64,000 nt of DNA from Prorocentrum cordatum (GCA_963575745.1 CAUYUJ010008591.1:25001-89000), one strand, 5' to 3'. Shown: positions 1 to 10,605, numbered from the stretch's first letter. Numbers and translations: made by a program. Notes: generated from the letters alone by a model not told the origin.

Positions 1-898
1 GCACCGCGGGAAACCCCTCGGCAAACTCTGCGTCCGGGGCGGAGGTTGCCCTGGTGGCCGCGGCGCCCTCCCCAAGACGCGAGGCCACTCGTCGGAACAA
101 ATGGCGCGGCGCCATATAGATCATACGTATTCTGCTGTACAGCGGACAGTGCCGACCCCGGGCTAAACGACCGGACGGGTGGCCAAGACCTTCGGGATAC
201 GAGCGACGACTACGTCAACTCGCACTACAGCCTCTACATCAAGGACGAGCTATGCCCAACGTGCATCAACTTCTAGATCTACATCAAGCCGATGGACCAT
301 ACCCGTCGGTCGGAAGAACCAAGTAGGAACATGTAGCAGGACGGCGTCGGAAATATATTGTGTCTCCGCCCGCCCCCCGAAAATGAGGGAATATGGAAAC
401 CGCTAGTTTCTTGAAGTAGGACGGCGCCTAACATAGATCGGAATCTGGATGCCCAGAAATATCTACTGTCGACGATAGGCGTGTACTGTACCGATCATGC
501 TCCCAGGCTATCCAAACGCTCGACGTTGCCTACCCCAAGCGCGCCATTGCACGGCGGTGCTACACGGAGGGCGCACACGACGAGCACTCGTCGCAAGAGC
601 AGCGTCGAATCGAGATCCGCTACTGGGACGACCAGGCGCAGCACCCCCTGCCGATCGGATCGAGACGAAGCACCACAACGCGAAACTCAAGTACTGGACG
701 GGGGACGACGCTACTACAAAACGAACCGTCCTGGTCAAGGCCAAGAGCGCGCCGAAGAAGACCGTCACATGTTCAGGCCAAACAGCATCAACCGAACATC
801 GCGGGCAGAAACCATACGATCGAATTCTGCTGCACCCTACTACCGCCAATAGGCATACCGCGATTCTGCTGAAAGCGACTACCGCACCATAGACAATA
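1..898. other. No recognisable gene; one dispersed repeat segment
   Basis: I see no protein family or RNA gene here. Frames open on both strands have compositions typical of chance GC-rich frames. A stretch at about 296-400 resembles 2780-2880: both carry CGGTCGGAAG, then a CATGTWG motif, an AGGAYGGC motif and a GAAAATA-like run, so it is probably an old dispersed repeat. Confidence 0.4.
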
Positions 899-899
899 C

Positions 900-966
<67 letters not shown>

Positions 967-991
967 TATACACATATATATATATATATAT
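899..991. repeat. (TA)n dinucleotide microsatellite
   Basis: An almost uninterrupted run of alternating A and T, broken by a few C bases near 961-975. The apparent Tyr/Ile-rich frames across it are only translations of the repeat. Confidence 0.95.
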
Positions 992-1084
992 CAGAGTGAG
1001 GGGCTGAAGCGAACGGTCATTCACTTTCCGTGGGTGCGTGGCTCAAATGGAATTCCGCGATGTGGATTATTGTTGTTGCTGTCG

Positions 1085-1935
1085 TCCTCCCACCCGCGAC
1101 CCCCCCGCGACCCACCCGCGACCCACCCCGCGACCCACTCGCGCGCGACCCGCGCGACCCACCCGCGACCCGCGACATACCCGCGACCCACCCGCGACCC
1201 AACCCCCCGACCCGCCCGCGACCCGCGCGACCCACCCGCGACCCACCCGCGACCCACCCGACCCGCGACCCACCCGACCCACCCGCGACCCACCCGCGAC
1301 CCACCGCCCACCGCGACCCACCCCGACCCACCCGCGACCCACCCCCCGCGACCCACCCAAACCGCGCCGGCGACCCACCCGCGACCCACCGCGACCCACC
1401 CGCGACCCACCCGCGACCCCCCCCGCGACCCATCCAAAATTTTCGGCGCCTGCGGCGGGTTTCTTCTGCGTTCGTTCCAGGTGGAGAACCTGCGACCCAC
1501 CCGCGACCCACCCGCGACCCAAACTACGTTCACTGAACAAGCCAAAACTTCGGCGCCTGCGGCGGGTTTCTTGTGCATTCGTTCCAGGTGGAGAACCTGC
1601 GACCCAAACCGCGTTCAGTGGACAAGTCAGAAATTGCGGCGCCTGCGGCAGGCTATTTTTGAATTCCTTCCAGGTGGAGGTGGAAAGCCCGCGACCCACC
1701 CGCGACCCAAAATACGTTCACTGAGCAAGCCAAAAAAGTCGACGCCTGCGGCGGGCTGTTTTTGCATTCGTTCTGGGTGGCCCACCAGCGATCCCCCCCG
1801 CGCTGAACTTGTCAGAGCACGCAAATCGGCGCCTGCGACAGGCTTGCTCGCATTGGCTTGGGAAAGCGCCCTCGTGCCATTCCCCCGATCCGGCCCGCGC
1901 TGACTCTACACCAGCACATCGGCGCCTGTGGCGGG
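1085..1935. repeat. CCCACCCGCGA minisatellite followed by about 105-bp tandem units
   Basis: From about 1085 to 1432 the sequence is a dense array of a 10-11 bp unit close to CCCACCCGCGA. It passes into roughly five or six degenerate copies of a longer unit of about 105 bp, each holding a GGCGCCTGCGGCGGG core, a TTCGTTCCAGGTGGAG core and a short stretch of the small unit. The array starts just after a TTGTTGTTGCTGTCG run. An inverted, shorter version of the same arrangement is at 59075-59225. Confidence 0.85.
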
Positions 1936-2084
1936 GCTGTGCCTGAACACGTCCATTGACAATCCAGCTGCCTGCTGCACTTCGGCATCCGTGCCCAAAG
2001 CTTGGGCTCTGGGGCGGCTGCCTCAAGGCGCCCACAATTCAGGGGCCTCGGGCCTCGGGGCCTCGAGGACGCGGACGAGGAAGG

Positions 2085-2142
2085 GGAGGAGGAGGAGGAG
2101 GAGGAGGAGGAGGAGGAGGAGGAGGAGGAGGAGGAGGAGGAG
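2085..2142. repeat. (GGA)n microsatellite
   Basis: About twenty uninterrupted GGA/GAG triplets. The poly-Glu, poly-Gly and poly-Ser frames here are translations of the array and not genes. Confidence 0.95.
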
Positions 2143-2498
2143 GGCGCCATCGACAGGGAAGGTGAGGACCACGAGGTCCGCCGGCTCGACGACCGCGTCC
2201 GCGCCCGCCCCCTCACTCTTATCCGCAGTTGCGGGGTGCTACGTATATACACACATGTATGTCTCCTGCACCACTACTGCCAATGTGCGTAATCAGGAGT
2301 ACGGAGCCCAACGTACAATGCCAAATCCCTGCTCGATGCTTCTACCGTCACTTACGCCGCCATGAACGACCAGTCATGTTTATCGGTCATCGGCCAGCGG
2401 GAGTCGGACTCAGAGCCACCCGTTCCCCGAGGTCTCCGACCACAGCCCCACTTCCCAGACAGACGATGGGACCAGGCCTGCGCCCTCTCGGGAGCGGC

Positions 2499-2669
2499 CA
2501 AGAGGGGGGTGTCCAAGAGGTGGGGGTGCAAATCATGACCGGCGGCATGTGCGCGGCCCAGCGGGGGGGCCAGGGACGTAATGAGGTGAGAAGAGGCGCC
2601 ATGAGATTTGGGGAAATATCATGGCCCCCGCCATGATATTCACCCCCCCCTAGTCATCACCCCCCTCTT
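2499..2669 (+). mobile_element. Short TIR element, same family as CDPK intron 10
   Basis: The segment starts with AAGAGGGGGGTGTCC and ends with TCACCCCCCTCTT, giving short inverted ends. Inside are a GTGCGCGGCCCA motif, GAGAAGAGGCGCCATG and a small palindrome around CATGGCCCCCGCCATGATAT. All these marks recur in the same order and orientation at about 46410-46585 within CDPK intron 10, with high similarity over some 150 bp. A weaker relative is at about 11333-11455. It has no coding capacity. Confidence 0.75.
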
Positions 2670-3825
2670 TTCCGCCCGCGGCCCTCCCAGTCCCTCCACC
2701 CCTGGCAGAGGCTACAGGCCAACCGCTCGGCCGAGGGGGCAGCGCTCTCGCGCGGCGCGCATCGGCGTGCCGAGGCGATACCCATCGGTCGGAAGTAGGT
2801 CGAAACATGTTGTAGGATGGCCTTGAAAATAGATTGGGTTCCGTCCGCCACCTTGGAAATGTGAAGTCCGGGAGTGCAAACATGTTGACGTTCAATGACC
2901 TATGGGTATGTGCACTCCTGCGATAAGGCCATTTTCGAAGGAATGGCGTCCCGAAGACGGGCAGCTCCTGAACCACTAGGCGCGCGAGAGGAGGCTGCGT
3001 GCGCAGGCGAGGCGCAAGCAGAAGACAAAGCCGGAGAGACCTTGGAACCAGCCGGTGGGACATTCCGCAACAAACACAAAAAACTAGCAGCTGAGCAGTC
3101 GAAGCATGTTGACCTCGCCCAGAGCTAGATGAGCAGAACTGCCGCTAGGTGAGCGTTTTCTTTATTCGGCGTTTCGACATTGGGCGGAAAGGGGGGGGAA
3201 GGGGAGGGGGTCTGGCTCCGGACCTCTGCTTAGTGCGACTGTTTGGGACCGTGCGTCCTATCGGGGAGGGACATCACCTGCTCGAAACAGACTCCAAAAA
3301 CAGCCAAGATCCACTCCAGAGGGGGGGGGAAGGGGGGCTGCGCGCCGATCGGCAAAACATGCATAAAAAACGATCACCAGCTGGAACAAACTTTGGCGTT
3401 TGGGTTAACGTGACACGAGGAGCGGACACGAACGCTGCAGAGTCGATGAGCTCGCGTGCGCCGCTCCATACAGCGAGACGGGCCAGCAGCCTTGAAATTC
3501 GCTCTCCGGCGACATCGTGAACATTCGTCTTCCCACTGCACGGTGTGATGCCTGGCGAACAGGAAGCGCGATGCCTGTGTTCGAGGACCCGTGTCGCGTG
3601 GATTTTCACAGAGCATGCCGATCGGCGTGTGCAGCCATCTGCATAACGAGCAGGAAGACGCATCGCACGGCTGGGCAGACATAAAAAGACTACCTCTCGT
3701 AACGCCCGTGTGTGCAAATAAGCAAAATGCTGCGCCCACCCCCACAGCAAGATGCCTCAAACCAAAACCAACCGACACTCGCTTGAACCGCAAGTCGAAA
3801 GATGCCGTGGCTGAGCCCAGTGACT
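2670..3825. other. No gene supported
   Basis: The best open frame (about 2944-3127, plus strand) is short, Ala/Glu/Lys-rich and matches no family I know. The rest holds G-run-rich sequence (3185-3220, 3320-3345) and nothing I can name. Confidence 0.3.
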
Positions 3826-3827
3826 AC

Positions 3828-4113
3828 CGAGGAGGAGGAGGGGAGGGAGAGGAGAGGTGAAGAGGAGAAGAGGACAGGAAGAGGATGAGGATGAGGATGA
3901 GGATGATGATGATGAGGAGGAGGAGGAGGAGGGGGAGCAGGCGGAGGAGGAGAAGGAGGAGGAGGATGATGATGATGAGGAGGAGGAGGGGGAGCAGGCG
4001 GAGGAGGAGAAGGAGGAGGAGGAGGAGGAGGAGGAGGGGGAGCAGGAGCAGGACGAGGAGGAGAAGGAAGAGGAGGCGGAGGAGAAGGGGGAGGAGGAGG
4101 GGGAGAGGGAGGA
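3828..4113. repeat. (GAG)n array next to the 3' end of a LINE
   Basis: A GAG/GGA array interrupted by GAT and GGG triplets. It begins about 60 bp beyond the stop codon of the minus-strand LINE frame that follows, so in element orientation the LINE tail runs into (CTC)n. Confidence 0.95.
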
Positions 4114-4172
4114 GGTTTTTCCCGCGAGCACAGCGTGGGCGAGCACCTCGCGTCCACCTGCGACAGACCTGG

Positions 4173-6390
4173 TTAGACCTCCGCACCGCCTGAGGCGGCG
4201 GAGGAAGAAAGTGCCTCCACGCCGCTTCCAGCGGCAGAGGCCCTGGCAGCAATCCCAATCGACTCCAGAAAATCCAATTCCTGGGTTCTTGACAGCGCGA
4301 CCACCTCTCCAGGCAGTCTCTCATTCTTATACGGATGCTTACCTGCCAGCAAACGATTTCGTCGAGTCTTGGCGTTGTGGTCCTTCGGGTCCTTAGGACA
4401 TCCAGCAAGTAACCCACAAGCCCTGGCGCTCAAAAAGGCGCCGCACTCTCGACAGAAGGTATAGTGGCCTATTCGAGACAGCTTGTGTCGCCTTGGCCCC
4501 TGCAAAGGAGCCCCGTCGACACGCGCTATCTTCTTCCACTTACCGTGGGAGGAGAAACCCTTCCTGCAAAACTTACGAGACAACACCAGCTTGGCCTTAT
4601 AGCTGTGGGCCCGTCTAGCACAACAAGCACACCTCCAAGACCCCCTATCCCACTCCAGGACGTGCCGAGACTCTGGAGGAGGCAGCACCGAACGGCGCGG
4701 CCGAGGGCCAGGGGGCTGGGGGGCATTCTGGAGACGGCCTGCGGTGTCGTCAAACGTGCCTATCTTACAAGTCATGTCACCGACGAGCCCGAGAACAGCA
4801 CAAACCTCCTTGAACCTAGACACCCACGCGTCACGAGTGTGAGGCGGGATGGCGTCTAGCTTGGCTCCCCCCTTCGCTTGAAGGTCGGCGCATTGATTCC
4901 CTAGGTAGTTGCACAGCTCGATTCCCTCGAGCTGCTGGGCCTGAGCCTTTTTGTAATGCGCTTTGACCTTGACGACGGCGAGGTCCCCCTCCCCCGAGAA
5001 CGAATCCTCAATCGCATTCCAAATCATGTGCCATAAATCTGCATGCGGTCGCCTGGCTTGGCGGCACCAAACTGGGCCTCGCCTGAAGCCCCGAACGACT
5101 GTGGAATTATCGATCCCTACCTGCAGAGGGGCTGTGCCGTGGCGAAGAACATTCAAGAAACCATACAATTCAGCTCTAAGCACACTTTGTGCCTGCCTTA
5201 CTCCTGGAACCGTGCCATGCATCGCTTTGCGTACATTACCGTGCTGGTCAACAAAGCAGAGGCCCCAACCGAACGTTTTCAACCCAGAGACCCCGACCCC
5301 CGACCCATCCGAATAGGCCAGGCCCGAGAGAAGGGGATCGTCCCCGTACTCGGGGTCCAGGGTCTCAATGCTGGGCGTGACGTCCTGGAAGGGGTCCCCC
5401 AGTGGGTGAGGCGCGAGAGCCCTGGAGAAGAGACGGGAGGAGGAGCACGAGGAGGATGCACGGTGGATTATATCAGGATAAGATTCACCTGCAGCCTGGC
5501 GCTGCCCCTGAAAAGCTGGACACCTACAAAACCTATGGTGTTGATTTCCGATGGCGTGCCCGCACTTTTGACAACTTCGATCTTCCGAGTGGCCTGCTCT
5601 CCACACTTTATCTTGCGTCCAAAAATCGCTGCACAGGAAAGCTAGCATAGCCGACTGCTTCTGGCCCTTTTTCTTTTTTGTCCTGACTGCTGCGCGACAA
5701 GGCTCGAGGAAGGGTTTCCGAAAGGGCATGCCTCGCTGCGTTGCCCAGTCGGTGAGCTCTTGATCCTCTAAACGAAGGTAAATATACTTGCGCAGCGTGC
5801 TGGGCGCCGATCGGCGCATGTCAAACATTTCACCAGTGTGAATGCGGATGGTGTGCCAGCTAGGCCAGGACCAGCCCAGCCTCTGCAGCGTAATATTACA
5901 AGCAGAAGCTGGCCCTCGAACTTGGCTCCAGGGGCGATCTAGCGTCCGACTCCGTCTGGCCGCTTCGCGTGACATTTCCCTGCGCCAGGCCCTGGCCATG
6001 TCTACCTGATGCACTCCATTCCAGGCCTGCGTGGCCCACATGCATAGCGGCCTCTGCGATCCCTCGACCACAGGATCAACTTGATACGTCCAGAGTCGGA
6101 GGACTCTGTCTCGACCATTCGCACTACCGCCCAGGCTGCCCGAAACCATGACACGCATTCTGTTCAGAGAAACAGGCGAGACTCCTAAACAGCTCGACCC
6201 GTAGGTCACGGACGGGATCACCCCTTGGCGGACAACCCTGGCGAGGCGGGCCCCTTGCTTTGAGAGGGCTTTTAAGTTTGACTTGCGCTGGCATGCGTAT
6301 TTAAATCGCTTCTGCATTTTCTTTCTTTTGCGAACTACGGCGCCTCCAGCGCTGTCCACTCCCAGCTGTGTGCTGGTGTCGGTGATGGCA
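4173..6390 (-). mobile_element. 5'-truncated LINE: RT C-terminal end, zinc knuckle, intact RNase H, zinc tail
   Basis: One uninterrupted minus-strand frame of about 728 codons runs from a GTG-read position at 6359 to TAA at 4175-4173. It stays open upstream to about 6388, where it meets a (TCC)n array, so there is no genuine start codon. The first 30 residues resemble the end of a dinoflagellate LINE reverse transcriptase (Gly-Val-Asp then a basic run). A C-x2-C-x7-H-x3-C knuckle follows at residues 263-278. The RNase H domain (about 340-500) keeps all four acidic positions: D351 in YSDGSG, E397 in RAELYG, D417 in GIDNST and D492 in NQCADL. Two Cys pairs (577/580, 636/639) form a zinc-type tail. 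The RT catalytic core is absent, so the copy cannot move by itself. The intact frame suggests a fairly recent insertion. Confidence 0.85.
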
Positions 6391-6900
6391 AGAGGAGAGG
6401 GAGGAGGAGGAGGAGGAGGAGGAGGAGGAGGAGAAGCAGGAGAGGAGCAGGAGGAGGAGGAGGGAGGAGGGAGCAGGAGGAGGAGAAGGAGAGGGGGAGG
6501 AGGAGGAGGAAGAGGGGGGGAGGAGGAGGAGGAGGAGGAGGAGGAGGAGGAGGAGGAGGGAGGAGGAGGAGAGGAGGAGGAGGGAGGAGGAGGAGAGGAA
6601 TGTGAGGAGGAGGAATGAGGAGGAATGAGGAGGAGGAGGAGGAGGAGCAGGAGGAGGGGGAGGAGGAGGAGGAAGGGAGGAAGGAGGAGGAGGAGGAGGA
6701 GAGGAGGAGGAGGATGGAGGAGGGGAGAGAGGGGGGAGGAGGAGGGGAGGGGGGAGGGAGAGGAGGAGGAGGGGGAGGAGGAGGAGGAGGAGGAGGAACG
6801 AGGAGGAGGAGGAGGAGGAGGAATGAGGAGGAGGAGGAGGAGGAGGAGGAGGAGGAGGAGGAGGAGGAGGGAGGAGGAGAGAGGAGGAGAGAAGAGGATG
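6391..6900. repeat. (GGA)n array, about 500 bp
   Basis: A long purine-only GGA/GAG array on the plus strand that abuts the truncated 5' end of the LINE. All overlapping Glu-, Arg-, Gly- or Pro/Ser/Leu-rich frames are translations of it. Confidence 0.95.
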
Positions 6901-7024
6901 CCTCCACCGCCCGGCCCTGCAGCACCTTGGCGGCAGCGAGCAGCGCGGGGCCAGGGGTCAGGGGGGGCAGCCCGCCCCCAGGGACGGGAGGGCTTCTCGG
7001 GCTGTGTGGCTCCCCTCGCGGCGT

Positions 7025-7110
7025 TCTCTCCTCCACGTCGATCGTTCGTCGATCGTTCGACCTTGAATTGTTCGCGGCCCCGATCGTTCGAGGTTGAATC
7101 CCGTCCGTTT
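7025..7110. repeat. Dispersed ATCGTTCAACCTTGA repeat
   Basis: Two close copies of an ATCGTTCGACCTTGA-like motif, the second with GAGGTTGA. The same motif marks repeats at about 8400-8560, 11140-11330, 46290-46400 (CDPK intron 10) and 50870-50990 (CDPK intron 5), often next to a GTCGTGCCGAC motif. It has no coding signal. Confidence 0.5.
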
Positions 7111-7321
7111 CAGTGGCGTTGCCGCGTCCCTCGGTGCTTCCGCGCCAAAGACTTCGATCTTGAACGCCTTCGCGACACCGTGCTGAAGGACCAACATCCC
7201 AGAAATCATTTCGAGCACCCAGAAGAGTGTCGAAACAGCGTCGAGCGAGTATCGCCCCCGAGGGCCCCAGACGTGAACACCCTCAAGTTTCGGTACTTTC
7301 CTGGTGCTCGAAATTCTTGAA

Positions 7322-7475
7322 GGGACCCTGGGACACACAAGTAAATACACACAAATAACCGGATGCCCCAGATTTTCCCATATTTTCTGGGTTGTTGTGC
7401 TCCCCCCACTTCCCATATTTCCTATATTTTCCTGGGAGTCGACGATTAATTGTGTCTGTGTGTTTTTTCCCTCCT
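7322..7475 (+). mobile_element. Short element with GGGACACACAA-type ends, copy 1
   Basis: Begins with GGGACACACAAGTAAATAC and ends with GACGATTAATTGTGTCTGTG followed by a T/C tract. The ends are roughly inverted (GGACACACAA against TTGTGTCTG). Related copies are at 7748-7925, 35450-35570 and, inverted, 54605-54770 inside CDPK intron 3. Confidence 0.6.
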
Positions 7476-7561
7476 GAATTCTTTCTGCTGGTCAGGGCTA
7501 AAGTAGGTTGGAACATCATAACTCTCGGGGTGCTCTTTGGCGGCGCGCACAAGGGCGTACG

Positions 7562-7697
7562 TAGGGGGAGGGGGGAAGGCTTCTTAGGAGGAGACTGCTT
7601 CTTACTAGGCGCCGGCCTTACGTCGAACGAGAAGGCCCGCGTCTTCTGAGAAGCAAAGATGTTTCTAAGAAGCCTGCCCCCCTCCCCCTACCCCCCC
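7562..7697. repeat. Inverted repeat with arms of about 35 bp
   Basis: The left arm near 7562-7600 (GGGGGAGGGGGGAAGGCTTC and on) is roughly complementary to the right arm near 7663-7697 (TTCTAAGAAGCCTGCCCCCC and on). It lies between two copies of the GGGACACACAA family and could be part of a larger composite element. Confidence 0.55.
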
Positions 7698-7747
7698 TCT
7701 GCGCGTGGCCGAGCTCTGCCCCCGCCGGGTACGTGCTGCGTTGCAAT

Positions 7748-7925
7748 ACTTCCAGGAGCCCAAGGACACAACAATAAACACACACACACGCGCACACAAA
7801 GCCCAGGATTTCTAATATTTTCATATTTTCTTGGTTTTCGTCTTCCACCCCCCCGCTTCCCATTTGTTCCCATCTTTTCTAAGGAATCGACGATGAATTG
7901 TGTATGTGTGCGTTTTTTCCTCTCC
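7748..7925 (+). mobile_element. Short element with GGGACACACAA-type ends, copy 2
   Basis: Holds CCAAGGACACAACAATAAAC, an ACACAC run, a CCCAGGATTT core, and ends in GACGATGAATTGTGTATGTG then a T/C tract. The order of landmarks matches the copy at 7322-7475. Confidence 0.6.
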
Positions 7926-8129
7926 TGAATATTGTTGTACTGACGGGACGGACCCGTTCCTGTATTCGGTCGTCGGGGTCATTCCTCGTGGCGCTGTTCG
8001 ACCAGCGCAGCCGGCTGTCCCCCCAGAGGAACACGCCTCCTCCGCTATGCGGATGGTTCCTGGAGGTTGTTCGTAGTATTTTTCGGAATATAATTGTTCT
8101 TCCCGTAGTTCTTGTCACATAAGAAATCG

Positions 8130-8262
8130 AGACGGTGAAATTTCATAATTTTCGGCGTCCGGAGGCCCTCGCCGGGCCCAGGGACCGTCAAAAAACAACT
8201 CAAGTTGAAAAGCCCGTCCCGTGGAAAGCGTCGGGACTTCCGGGGACGCCGCACTGAAAATA
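8130..8262 (+). mobile_element. TIR family A, truncated copy
   Basis: Contains the family core TTTTCGG, then GGAGGCCCTCGCCGGGCCC, GGGACCGTCAAAAAAC and CGTCGGGACTTCCGGGG, in the order seen in full copies such as 51470-51657. The terminal CCCAGA motif is missing on the left. Confidence 0.65.
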
Positions 8263-8639
8263 TCAGTTTATTGCACGTCTGAGTACGCTTCCCCCGCTAA
8301 TTATGTGGATGGTTTCCCTCGTGGGAACATCGGCGATGGCTTCTTGGGCAATCGCGGCTCTCCAGTAGAGTAAGTCCCCCGACGTCGGCCGATTCTAGGA
8401 CACGGACGGCGTTCAACCTTGAGCGCCCGTGCTGGGGTCGGCGCCGCGCCGACACGACACGAACCTACCGTACGGCTGCTTCCTTGGTGGCGACGCAGGC
8501 GCTGGTCTCTGACACCGCGTGGATCGTTCAATGCTGAGCAGTCTCCGCTGTCTGGCAGCGGAGGTCGTTCCAGGTGGGCCCGGGCCAGGCTGCCAGTGGC
8601 CCTCAACCTCGAGCGCCAGGACGGAGCCGTCGCCGCGAC

Positions 8640-10212
8640 GGCGCGGCGCGAGCCTTCCAGACCCTGAGAAGGGTGCCCCGCTGACCCTGGCCCCACTTCG
8701 CTCGCCGCCAGGGTCCTTGAGACGCTGGTAGTCTGAGCGGGCCTCCACCTCCCGCTCGAACTTCTGGCGGTCGCTGGTCTGCAGCGACCTGAGGCTTCCC
8801 GGGAGCTCGTATTCACGCCACAGCACCTCGCCTCGCGCTTCGCTCCGGATGACGCCATAGCCCGCCATGCTGAAGCGCACCGCCTTGCCCTTCAGGACCT
8901 CGTCCAGAGGCTCGCCGCGCTTGGACGTCTCTCGTCTGTCCTCCGCGCGCCTCAGCCTTTGCTCGAGGGCGTGCACATCTCGGACCATGAGACAAGCGCC
9001 TGAGGAGGGCAGATGAAGACGATGAGAAGACGGAGGACTAGGGCAAGGAAAAGGACGAGGATGACGAGGAGGAGGAGGCAGGCGCCTAGAGTCGTCTGGA
9101 CGTCCTCAGTCACGTTGACGCAGTGGCCATGCAACCTCGCTTGGGCGGCCGTTGCGGCCTCCCTGCTTGCGTACGCTACCACCGCGCAACTGCCCACGGC
9201 CGCCGTGGACTTCTGACCCTCCGTGACGAGCAACGGCTGGAAAGCCGTGATGGCGGCATGGTCGAGCTCCAAGCTCTCGTGCAGCTCGCGCATCTTTTTC
9301 TCCGTGAAACCCTCTGGCAAACCGCACATGTAGACCGATTGGCGCACCAGCGGGGGTCTGGCCCTGGCTGCAGACGGTTGCCGCTTCGGCACTGCCTCCG
9401 CGGCCTGCGCCTCTGCGACCTGCTTCTCTACTGCCCGCGCCTCCGCGATTCGGCTACATGCAAGAGTGGCCTTTGGCAAGAGCGACCTCTGGTGCGCAGC
9501 CTTCGGGGGGGCGCGTGTTAGTATAAGGGGGCAACACAGAGCGCGCAAGCCGCTGCTGCCGCACGCCCTTCAGCCCTCTGGGTACCCCAGTGTGCCCCCA
9601 CCAGAGATCACTCCGGCGAAAGGTCACTCTTCCGCGTAGCCGAGCGGTGGCCTCCTCCGACTTCTCCGCAGCCGGCGCCTCCGCGGCCGGCTTCGGAGAC
9701 GACTCGGCGGCCGGCCCCTCCGCGGCAGGTGCACTGGCGCCCGGCGCCTCCGCGGCGGGCTCCTCTGGAGCCGCCGTCTCCTCGGCTTGCGCCTCCGCCG
9801 AAGGCTTCTCCGCCGCCGGCGCCTCCGCGCCTGGCGCCTCCGCGCCCGACTTCTCCGCGCCCGGCGCCTCCGCGCCCGGCGCCTCCGCGCTCGGCGCCTC
9901 CGCCGCCGGCGCCTCCGCGCCCGGCGCCTCGGCGCCCGGCGCCTCTGCGCCCGGCGCCTCCGCGCCCGGCGCCTCCGCGTCCGCGCCCGCCTCCGCGCCC
10001 GGCGCCTCCGCGCCCGCCCGCTGCCCAGCGGGGCCCTCGGCGGCCGGCAGCTCCGCGGCGGGCGCCTCGTCGGCCGGCGCGGCGGCCTCCTCGCCGGGCG
10101 GCGGCGCGGCGAGCGGCGCGCCCGCGGCGGGCGCCGGCGCCTCGGCCGCGGGGTCCAGCCACGGCTCGGCCTGCACGCAGCGGGCCTCTGGGGCGGGCCC
10201 TCTGCGGGCCAA
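8640..10212 (-). CDS. Partial RRM protein gene with Ala/Glu/Pro/Gly repeat region (three exons seen)
   Basis: Exons read on the minus strand: about 10212-9641, 9453-9086 and 8999 to about 8640. Exon 1 encodes a low-complexity tract of GAEAP pentapeptides. Exon 2 is Ala/Glu-rich, then carries an RNA recognition motif at about 9335-9096, with a VYMCGLP strand (RNP2 position) and a GSCAVVAYAS strand (RNP1 position). Exon 3 has a charged helix followed by a segment with GKAVRFSMAGYGVIRSE and a following GEVLWREYEL, which resembles a cold-shock barrel, though weakly. The frame is continuous across both introns: 9640-9454 (187 nt, GC-AG, itself a dispersed element) and 9085-9000 (86 nt, GC-AG, with a 13-bp imperfect direct repeat at its ends). 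The 10212 position is not an ATG, so 5' exons are missing, and I cannot place the 3' end. The likely role is RNA binding; the target is unknown. Confidence 0.6.
9454..9640 (-). mobile_element. Introner-like TIR element forming an intron of the RRM gene
   Basis: The intron ends carry inverted motifs: CGGCTACGCGGAAGAGTGAC at one end and CACTCTTGCATGTAGCCG at the other, followed inward by a second inverted pair (AAAGGTCACTCCGG / GAGCGACCTCTGG). The same double-TIR structure occurs outside any recognised gene at 43026-43194, and a right end occurs at about 11090-11129. The splice sites are GC donor and AG acceptor. Confidence 0.7.
9820..10015. repeat. 15-bp coding minisatellite
   Basis: Tandem GGCGCCTCCGCGCCC units on the plus strand, which encode the GAEAP repeats of the minus-strand exon. 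Variation between units is mostly in third codon positions or Gly/Ala changes, as expected for a translated repeat. Confidence 0.7.
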
Positions 10213-10230
10213 TGGACTATTGGCCCCTAA

Positions 10231-10416
10231 CCCAGACCCCCTCGCGTCATGAAAAGATCACGACGGGAGGTTTTCCCTTTTTTTCGGCCTCTGGGGGCCC
10301 CTACCGGGCCTCGGGAGTGCCAAAAAACGACTCAGGATGCAAGGCCGGTCATGGGGAACGGGTCGGGACCTCTGGGGGCCGACGTAATGAAAAAATCATG
10401 ACGTCGGGGGTCTGGG
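10231..10416 (+). mobile_element. TIR family A, complete copy
   Basis: Starts CCCAGACCCCCTCGCGTCAT and ends with ATGACGTCGGGGGTCTGGG, which is the inverted form. The internal landmarks TTTTTCGGCCTC, AAAAAACGACTCAGGA and GGGAACGGGTCGGGACC match the other copies. It lies just upstream of the first recognised exon of the RRM gene. Confidence 0.8.
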
Positions 10417-10479
10417 AAGCGGCCACGGGGCACTGAGTGGCCCCTAAAGTGGCCACTATTGGACTCTGCTGGCCAATAG

Positions 10480-10524
10480 ACTCCTCTGCCACGGGGCCAC
10501 TAAGCGGCCCCGTGGCAGAGGAGT
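10480..10524. repeat. Perfect hairpin with 19-bp arms
   Basis: ACTCCTCTGCCACGGGGCC at 10480-10498 is followed by a 7-base loop (ACTAAGC) and the exact complement GGCCCCGTGGCAGAGGAGT at 10506-10524. It sits between two family A elements. Confidence 0.85.
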
Positions 10525-10605
10525 GTGCAGGTGCCCGGCGGTGGCGGGCCGCGGGGCCGGCCAGATCCGAGCAACCCAAGCGCCAGCCAGGCATGGGACC
10601 CCATA

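Noticed and set aside
2944-3127. Short Ala/Glu/Lys-rich plus-strand frame
   Set aside because: Protein-like composition but no family match, no splice partner and no repeat elsewhere in the window.
3690-7100. Long Glu-, Gly-, Pro- or Ser-rich open frames
   Set aside because: They are translations of (GGA)n/(TCC)n arrays on either strand, apart from the LINE frame at 4173-6390.
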